NCBI GenBank assembly: GCA_963761325.1
Contig: CAVXGZ010000008.1
Coordinates: 744,001 to 808,000 of the forward strand
Length of the DNA: 64,000 nt
DNA from: Streptantibioticus_C sp963761325
GTDB taxonomy: Bacteria > Actinomycetota > Actinomycetes > Streptomycetales > Streptomycetaceae
Reading direction: 5' to 3'
The position numbers and the translations under genes are program-made. The first letter of the stretch is position 1. Each line of letters starts with the position of its first letter. The notes beneath the pieces are model-generated. The model saw nothing but the letters and a program-made list of their open reading frames with translations, was not told the origin of the DNA and ran no database searches. Shown here piece after piece: positions 58,544-64,000 of the stretch.

Positions 58544-59941
58544 TTGGGATCGATCAGCCGACGCAACGTCCTCATCGGGGCTTCTCTCGCTGCCGGAAAC
58601 CTCGCGCTCACCGCCTGCGGCGGGTCGCCGGATCCGCAACGCGGCAAAGACGCCAAGGAGTTCTCGCTCACCCTCTCCGCCAACGCCATATCGGGCGGCA
58701 AGAACGCCGCCCAGGCCGACTGGGTCAAGAACTGGGTGATACCCAACTTCGTCAAGGCGCAAAAGGCCAAGGGCGTCACCGCGAAGGTCAGCTACCTGTC
58801 GAGCGGCCTGGCGGACGAGCAGTACAAGACCAAGCTGGCGCTCGACCTGATGTCGCGTTCCGGCCCGGACGTGATGACCATCGACGACATCTGGGTCGGC
58901 TCCTTCGCCCAGGCCGGGTACATCAAGCCGCTTCCCCAGGTGGTCGGTTCGTCGGCCGACAAGTGGGACGGCTGGAAGCAGATCACCACCGCGGTGCAGA
59001 GCATGGCGACCTACGGCAACCAGCGCTACGGCATCCCCTCCGGCACCGACGGCCGCATCCTCTACTACAACAAGGTGCTCTTCCGGCAGGCCGGGCTGCC
59101 GCAGCAGTGGCAGCCGACGAGCTGGCAGGACATCCTCGACGCGGCCCGGAAGCTCAAGCGGCTGCCCGGCGTCACCCCGCTGCAGATCAACGCCGGCACC
59201 GCGATGGGCGAGGCGACCACCATGCAGGGCGTGCTCCCGCTGCTGGCCGGCGCCGGCGGCCAGGTGAACGACGGCGGCAAGTGGTACGGCGCGACGCCCC
59301 AGTTGAAGGCGGTGCTCACCTTCTACCGGGACATCTACACCACCGGGCTCGGCGACCCCGACCTGCAGAAGGAGGTCAACGGCAGGGACGAGTCGTTCCA
59401 GGAGTTCGCCAAGGGGAAGATCGGCATCCTGGCCGAGAGCGACTACCTGTGGCGAAGCGTCATCGATCCGAAGGTCGGCATAGACCCGATGAAGGCCCGT
59501 GACAACGATGTCGGCTACGCGCTGATCCCGGCGGACCAGCCCGGCAAGGGGCTGCACGGCGCGAGCTTCGTCAGCCTGTCCGGCGGCAGCGTGGACGTGC
59601 TGAACCCGCACTCATCGTACCCGCAGCAGGCGTTCGAACTGCTGACGTTCATGCACTCGCCGGCGGCGGAGAAGGCGCGGATGGCCGGCGGTTCGTACAT
59701 CTCGGAGCGCAACGACGTCAACAAGCAGGTGCTCAAGACCGACCCGCTGCTGACGTTCATCTCCGAGAAGGTGCTGCCGATCACGGGCTACCGGCCGAGC
59801 AACGGCGCCTACCTGCAGGTCTCGACCGCGCTGCAGCAGGCCACCGCGGACATCGTGGCCGGCAAGTCCGTCTCGGCGGCGGCCGACGCCTACACCAAGA
59901 ACCTGGAAGAGGCCGTCGGTGCCCGCAACGTCATCCACTGA
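58544..59941 (+). CDS. Carbohydrate ABC transporter substrate-binding lipoprotein (Tat-type signal)
   Basis: 465 aa. Signal peptide with twin Arg (SRRNVLIG) and lipobox LTAC (Cys25), so probably Tat-exported and lipidated. Type-1 solute-binding fold typical of family 1: DVMTIDDIWVGSFAQAGYIK, YGIPSGTDGRILYYNK, and FSxK-like KGKIGILAESDYLW. Start is TTG 58544 with AAGGAGG upstream. Substrate probably a sugar or glycerophosphodiester. First gene of the operon; overlaps the first permease by 23 nt. Confidence 0.9.
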   Translation: MGSISRRNVLIGASLAAGNLALTACGGSPDPQRGKDAKEFSLTLSANAISGGKNAAQADWVKNWVIPNFVKAQKAKGVTAKVSYLSSGLADEQYKTKLALDLMSRSGPDVMTIDDIWVGSFAQAGYIKPLPQVVGSSADKWDGWKQITTAVQSMATYGNQRYGIPSGTDGRILYYNKVLFRQAGLPQQWQPTSWQDILDAARKLKRLPGVTPLQINAGTAMGEATTMQGVLPLLAGAGGQVNDGGKWYGATPQLKAVLTFYRDIYTTGLGDPDLQKEVNGRDESFQEFAKGKIGILAESDYLWRSVIDPKVGIDPMKARDNDVGYALIPADQPGKGLHGASFVSLSGGSVDVLNPHSSYPQQAFELLTFMHSPAAEKARMAGGSYISERNDVNKQVLKTDPLLTFISEKVLPITGYRPSNGAYLQVSTALQQATADIVAGKSVSAAADAYTKNLEEAVGARNVIH

Positions 59942-60935
59942 GACACCCGGCCCGGCGAAGCACGAGGCGCCCGCCGGCCCGCGCGGTTCCCGCGCGGGCC
60001 GGCGGGCCGCCGCCGAACGGGACGCCGCGGGTCTGGGCCGCCGGCGGGCGCTGGCCTTCGTCACCCCCGGGCTGGTGCTCATCGCGGTCTTCCTCGTGGT
60101 GCCCGCGGTCTGGACGCTCTACCTCGGCTCGACCGACTACCAGCTCACCGGACTGGACGCGCTGGCGCCCAAGTTCGTCGGGCTGTCCAACATCACCCGG
60201 GCGTTCGGCGACAGCGGCTTCCTCAACTCGCTGGTGCTCAGCCTGGAGTTCGTGCTCGGTTCGGCGATCATCGGGCAGGCGTGCCTGGGCTTCGGCCTGG
60301 CCTGGTGGATGCGCGAGCGCAAGGGCTGGGTGCACCGGCTGGTCGAGGCGCTGGTCATGCTGTCGTGGATCATGCCCTCGTCGGTGGTGGCGTTCTTGTG
60401 GATCGCGCTGCTGGACCGGCAGAGCGGCACGCTCAACGCCCTGCTGCACACCCCGGGCACCGCGTGGCTGATCAACCACCCGATGCTGTCGATCATCACC
60501 TTCAACACCTGGCGCGGCGCGGCGTTCTCGATGATGCTCTACGGCGCGGCGCTCGGGAACGTGCCGCGCTCGCAACTGGAGAGCGCCCGGCTGGCCGGTG
60601 CGACCGGGTGGCAGCAGCTGCGCGACGTGGTCTTCCCGCACGTGCGCGGCCACATCCTGACCAACCTGCTGCTGATCAGCCTGTGGACCTTCAACGACTT
60701 CACGCCCTACCTGCTCACCGCGGGCGGCCCCGAGGGGCACTCCGAGACGATGCCGGTGTTCGTCTACAACACCGCGCTCAACAGCGGGCAGTTGGGCTTC
60801 GGCGCGGCGATCTCGTTCATCATGCTCGTCATCAACCTGGTGATCGCCCTCGTCTACCTGCGGCTGCTCGGCAAGCGCAAGCGGAGCACCAGGCCGGCCG
60901 AGGGGACCGGGGAGACCAAGGAGAAGAGCTCATGA
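59919..60935 (+). CDS. Carbohydrate ABC transporter permease (MalF/UgpA-like)
   Basis: 338 aa with six helices after a basic N-terminal tail. RALAFVTPGLVLIAVFLVVP is the first helix; the EAA loop is SQLESARLAGATGWQQLRDV. GTG 59919 lies inside the binding-protein gene (23-nt overlap); its stop overlaps the next ATG (ATGA). Confidence 0.91.
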   Translation: MPATSSTETPGPAKHEAPAGPRGSRAGRRAAAERDAAGLGRRRALAFVTPGLVLIAVFLVVPAVWTLYLGSTDYQLTGLDALAPKFVGLSNITRAFGDSGFLNSLVLSLEFVLGSAIIGQACLGFGLAWWMRERKGWVHRLVEALVMLSWIMPSSVVAFLWIALLDRQSGTLNALLHTPGTAWLINHPMLSIITFNTWRGAAFSMMLYGAALGNVPRSQLESARLAGATGWQQLRDVVFPHVRGHILTNLLLISLWTFNDFTPYLLTAGGPEGHSETMPVFVYNTALNSGQLGFGAAISFIMLVINLVIALVYLRLLGKRKRSTRPAEGTGETKEKSS

Positions 60936-61780
60936 GCATGGCACGGACCGTCGGCGACCTCAGCCCGAAGGCCGTGGTGCGGCAGATCCTGGGCAAGGCG
61001 CTGGTCGTCGTGGTGCTGGGCTTCTTCGCGCTGCCGCTGCTGTGGCTGGCCAGCGCGCCGTTCGACCGGCATCCGCAGATCACCGCGACGCTGCCGGACT
61101 TCACGCTGGCCAACTTCCGCGACCTGCTCAACAACCCCTACGCGCTCAGCTCGTTGAGGAACTCGATCTACCTGGCGGTCGGGACCGGCGTGCTGGTCGT
61201 GGTGTTCGCCGCGCTCGCCGCCTACGCGCTCAGCCGGGTGCGGATCCCCGGCCGGGACGGGCTGCTGTACGCGCTGCTGCTGCTCTCCTCGATCGTGACC
61301 GGCACCGCCGCGATGGTGCCGCTGTTCCTGCTGGCCTTCAAGCTGAACCTGATCGACTCCCAACTCGGGGTGATCCTGGTGCTGACCGGCGGGCTGCTGC
61401 CGGGCGCGATCTTCATCCTGAAGGACTTCATGGACTCCACGCCGCGCTCCTACGAGGAGTCGGCGCAGGTGTTCGGCGCGAGCCCGCTGCAGATCGTCCG
61501 GCACATCGTGGTGCCGATGGTGCGTCCGGGGCTGGCGACCGTGCTGGTGTGGTCGGTGGCGCAGGTGTGGGGGAACTTCCTGATCCCGTTCCTGCTGATC
61601 CGCTCGCCGGACAAGTCGCCGGCCGCGGTCGTCATGTACACCTTCTACACCGAGGGCGGGCAGCCCGACCTCGGCCTCATCTCCACCTTCTCGCTGCTCT
61701 ACTCCCTGCCGGTGGTCGTGATGTTCCTGTTCGTCAGCCGCCGGTACGGCTTCCGCTTCCACGGAGGGATCAAAGCCTGA
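60932..61780 (+). CDS. Carbohydrate ABC transporter permease (MalG/UgpE-like)
   Basis: 282 aa with six helices. MalG-type features: LPDFTLANFRDLLNNP before helix 2, and EAA loop SYEESAQVFGASPLQIVRHI. ATG 60932 overlaps the previous stop; its TGA overlaps the ATPase ATG (TGATG). Confidence 0.91.
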   Translation: MSMARTVGDLSPKAVVRQILGKALVVVVLGFFALPLLWLASAPFDRHPQITATLPDFTLANFRDLLNNPYALSSLRNSIYLAVGTGVLVVVFAALAAYALSRVRIPGRDGLLYALLLLSSIVTGTAAMVPLFLLAFKLNLIDSQLGVILVLTGGLLPGAIFILKDFMDSTPRSYEESAQVFGASPLQIVRHIVVPMVRPGLATVLVWSVAQVWGNFLIPFLLIRSPDKSPAAVVMYTFYTEGGQPDLGLISTFSLLYSLPVVVMFLFVSRRYGFRFHGGIKA

Positions 61781-62886
61781 TGTCATCCATCACCATGAAC
61801 GGGCTGACAAAGGTCTACCCGGGCGACGTCAAGGCACTGGACGCCCTTGACCTGGCCGTTCGGGACGGCGAGTTCTTCGCCCTGCTCGGCCCCTCCGGGT
61901 GCGGCAAGACCACGCTGCTGCGGACCATCGCCGGCCTGGAGACGGCCACCGGCGGCACGGTGGAGATCGGCTCGCGGGACGTGACGGCGCTGCCGCCCGG
62001 GCAGCGGGACGTCGCCATGGTCTTCCAGGACTACGCGCTCTTCCCGCACATGACCGTCACCGAGAACATCGCCTACCCGCTGCGGCTGCGCAAGGTCGGC
62101 AAGGAGCAGCGCGCGGCCAAGGCGCAGGAGACCGCGAAGGCGCTGGGCCTGGCCGGCCTCGGCGAACGCCGGCCCGGCCAGCTGTCCGGCGGGCAGCAGC
62201 AGCGGGTGGCGCTCGCCCGGGCGATGGCCTACCAGCCGCAGGCGTTCCTGTTCGACGAGCCGTTGTCCAACCTGGACGCCCGGATGCGCATCGAGGCGCG
62301 CACCTTCCTGAAGAAGCTCCAGCGCGAACTGGGCATCACCACGGTGTTCGTCACCCACGACCAGGCCGAGGCGCTGGCGATGGCGGACCGGATCGCGGTG
62401 ATGGAGAACGGCCGCATCCAGCAGATCGGCACGCCCACCGACGTCTACCGACGGCCGGTCAACACCTTCGTCGCCTCCTTCATCGGCTCCACCGCCATGA
62501 ACCTGCTGCCGGTGTCCGTCGAGGCGGGAGCCGCCGTCTTCGGCGACGCCCGGCTCCCGCTGCCCGCCGGCCTCGACGGGCGGGTCGCCGACGGCGACAG
62601 CGCGGAGTACGGCATCCGGCCGGAGTACTTCACCTGCTCCGACACGCCGCTGGAGGACGCCGTGAGCGGGGAGATCACCGTCGTCGAGAGCCTGGGCAGC
62701 GCCCAGTTGGTCACCCTGGAGACCGGCGGCGCCGAGGTGCAGGCCATCGTGCCGGAGGACCACGAGGCGGTGCCTGGCGCCCGGCTGTGGGCCGCGCCCC
62801 GCCGGGACCGGGTGCTGGTCTACCGCGACGGCGACCTCGTGCAGCCGGACGACGCGCCGGAGCGGTCGGCGCGGGTCCCGGCGTGA
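61780..62886 (+). CDS. Carbohydrate ABC transporter ATP-binding protein (MalK/UgpC-like)
   Basis: 368 aa. Walker A GPSGCGKTT, Q-loop VFQDYALFPHMTVTENIAYP, signature LSGGQQQR, Walker B FLFDEPLSNLD and His switch VTHDQAEA, then a TOBE domain (EYGIRPEYF, EITVVESLGSAQLVTL). A dedicated ATPase inside a sugar operon is less usual in streptomycetes, where one shared MsiK often serves, and fits glycerophosphodiester-type systems. The stop overlaps the PHP gene start (GTGA). Confidence 0.92.
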   Translation: MSSITMNGLTKVYPGDVKALDALDLAVRDGEFFALLGPSGCGKTTLLRTIAGLETATGGTVEIGSRDVTALPPGQRDVAMVFQDYALFPHMTVTENIAYPLRLRKVGKEQRAAKAQETAKALGLAGLGERRPGQLSGGQQQRVALARAMAYQPQAFLFDEPLSNLDARMRIEARTFLKKLQRELGITTVFVTHDQAEALAMADRIAVMENGRIQQIGTPTDVYRRPVNTFVASFIGSTAMNLLPVSVEAGAAVFGDARLPLPAGLDGRVADGDSAEYGIRPEYFTCSDTPLEDAVSGEITVVESLGSAQLVTLETGGAEVQAIVPEDHEAVPGARLWAAPRRDRVLVYRDGDLVQPDDAPERSARVPA

Positions 62887-64000
62887 GCGCGGCGGCGGCC
62901 CGGGAGTCCGTGCACCGCGGCCGGTGGACGCTGGAGGACCGGGCCGAATCCGTCCTGCGCGCCGTGGAGTTCGAGGTGCCGGCGGGGGCGGCGTACCTGA
63001 CCGCGCGGCTGGCCCACGACCGGCGCGCGGGCGTGCTGGACCTCGGACTGCTGGGCCCGGACGGGGAGTTCCGCGGCTGGTCCGGCGGCGCCCGGGACAC
63101 CTTCACGGTGACCGAGCGGTGGGCCACGCCCGGATACCTGCCCGGCGAGCCGGCCGCCGGCACCTGGCGGGTGCTGCTGCGGCTGCACCGCGTCCCCGCC
63201 GACGGACTCGCCTACGAGGTGACCACCTCGACCGGCGGGACGGCGCCCGAACCCCCTGCCGAGGACCCGTGGCCGGCCCGTCCGGAGCGTCCGCCGCGCA
63301 GGGAGCTGCCCGGGGTGGACGGCATGCGCTGGCTCGCCGGGGACCTGCACGCGCACACCCTGCACAGCGACGGCTCGCTGACCATCGCCGAACTCGCCGC
63401 GCTGGCCGCCGCCGAGGGCCTGGACTACCTCGCCGTCACCGACCACAACACCGTCAGCCACCACCCGCACCTGCCGGAGGCGGGCCGCCGGCTGGGCATC
63501 ACCCTGCTGCCGGGGCAGGAGGTCACCACCGACACCGGGCACGCCAACGTCTTCGGCGACACCGGCTGGATCGACTTCCGGCTGCCCGCCGACCGCTGGG
63601 CAGCGGCGGCCGAGGCGGCCGGCGGGGTGATGTCGGTCAACCACCCGGTCGCCGGGGACTGCTCCTGGCGGCAGCCGCTGACCACCCGCCCCCGGCTGGC
63701 CGAACTGTGGCACCACTCCTGGACGGACCGCCGGGACGGCGCCGCACTGGCCTGGGCCGAGGCGTGGTCCAGGGGCCCGGCCGACGGCGGGCGGATCACC
63801 CCCATCGGCGGCAGCGACTTCCACACCCCCCAGCAGGGCCGGCCGCCGGGCGGGCCGACCACCTGGCTGCTCGCCGAGGGCGACGACGTGCTCGGCGCGC
63901 TCAGGGCCGGCCGCACCGCGGTCTCGGCCGGCCCGGCGGCGGCGCTGCTGCTGCGCTGCGGCGAGCGGTTCCTCGCCCTGGACGCCGACGGCACCGTGCT
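62883..64000 (+). CDS. CehA/McbA-family PHP-type metallohydrolase (3' end outside window)
   Basis: 372 codons visible, open to the window edge. Residues 1-140 form a beta-rich N-terminal domain (FEVPAGAAYLTARLAHDRRA). The PHP phosphoesterase domain starts at GDLHAHTLHSDGSLT (His156, His158), then TDHNTVSHH, LPGQEVTTDTGHANVFG, NHPVAG and GGSDFH; all metal-binding motifs are present. Likely hydrolyses a phosphodiester or related ester imported by the preceding ABC transporter. GTG 62883 overlaps the ATPase stop. Confidence 0.9.
   Translation, partial: MSAAAARESVHRGRWTLEDRAESVLRAVEFEVPAGAAYLTARLAHDRRAGVLDLGLLGPDGEFRGWSGGARDTFTVTERWATPGYLPGEPAAGTWRVLLRLHRVPADGLAYEVTTSTGGTAPEPPAEDPWPARPERPPRRELPGVDGMRWLAGDLHAHTLHSDGSLTIAELAALAAAEGLDYLAVTDHNTVSHHPHLPEAGRRLGITLLPGQEVTTDTGHANVFGDTGWIDFRLPADRWAAAAEAAGGVMSVNHPVAGDCSWRQPLTTRPRLAELWHHSWTDRRDGAALAWAEAWSRGPADGGRITPIGGSDFHTPQQGRPPGGPTTWLLAEGDDVLGALRAGRTAVSAGPAAALLLRCGERFLALDADGTV

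Overview
The window is chromosomal DNA from a high-GC actinomycete, most likely Streptomyces or a close relative. Pointers are very high GC with strong third-position bias, many GTG and TTG starts, 4-nt ATGA/GTGA operon overlaps, an ECF41 sigma factor, a HutC-type GntR regulator with a DasR-like operator, ROK and DUF885 proteins of streptomycete type, and rare TTA (bldA) codons placed in accessory genes. No intact RNA gene is present.

Layout. (1) 1-19990 is mostly housekeeping and core accessory: purB (5' end cut by the window), a mismatch glycosylase, ROK and GntR regulators, ECF41 sigma, an alpha/beta-hydrolase plus DUF1990 pair, two GNATs, DUF885, an sbcDC operon whose sbcC carries a one-base frameshift, YigZ, and an iron ABC operon behind a clear DtxR-type iron box. 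(2) 20100-24070 is a scrambled patch: an L7/L12-like microgene, two decayed IS5-type transposase pieces around an orphan gene of about 52% GC, two degenerate tRNA-Thr(UGU) pieces 2.4 kb apart, a secreted protein made of HKVSDS hexapeptides, and a complete ISAs1-family element with matched ends and a start-codon-masking hairpin. (3) 24266-47519 is ordinary streptomycete content: CoA-binding protein, YbaK, XRE-cupin/EamA pair, O-acetyltransferase, M48 protease, DedA and VTT membrane proteins, ArsR regulators, MFS exporters, a Ser/Thr kinase with a secreted Cys-rich sensor, an NCS1 permease, pyruvate oxidase and a membrane-anchored glutamate-synthase-like protein.

(4) 48166-56572 is the most unusual block: a compact one-direction gene set coding for type II thioesterase (two TTA codons), solo PAS protein, solo GAF protein, cytochrome P450, carrier protein, free-standing adenylation enzyme, an isopropylmalate-synthase-like enzyme lacking both subdomain-II histidines and the regulatory domain, and a MetE/epoxyalkane-CoM-transferase-like zinc enzyme. 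It looks like a small biosynthetic pathway in which an amino acid is adenylated, tethered, oxidised by P450, released, and then condensed and S-alkylated. I cannot name the product. An AraC regulator and a TauE/SafE exporter lie at its downstream edge.

(5) 58492-64000 is a carbohydrate or phosphodiester ABC importer operon (Tat-type lipoprotein, two permeases, ATPase) translationally coupled to a CehA/McbA-type PHP phosphoesterase that runs off the window.

All functional calls come from motifs recognised by eye; no database was searched.
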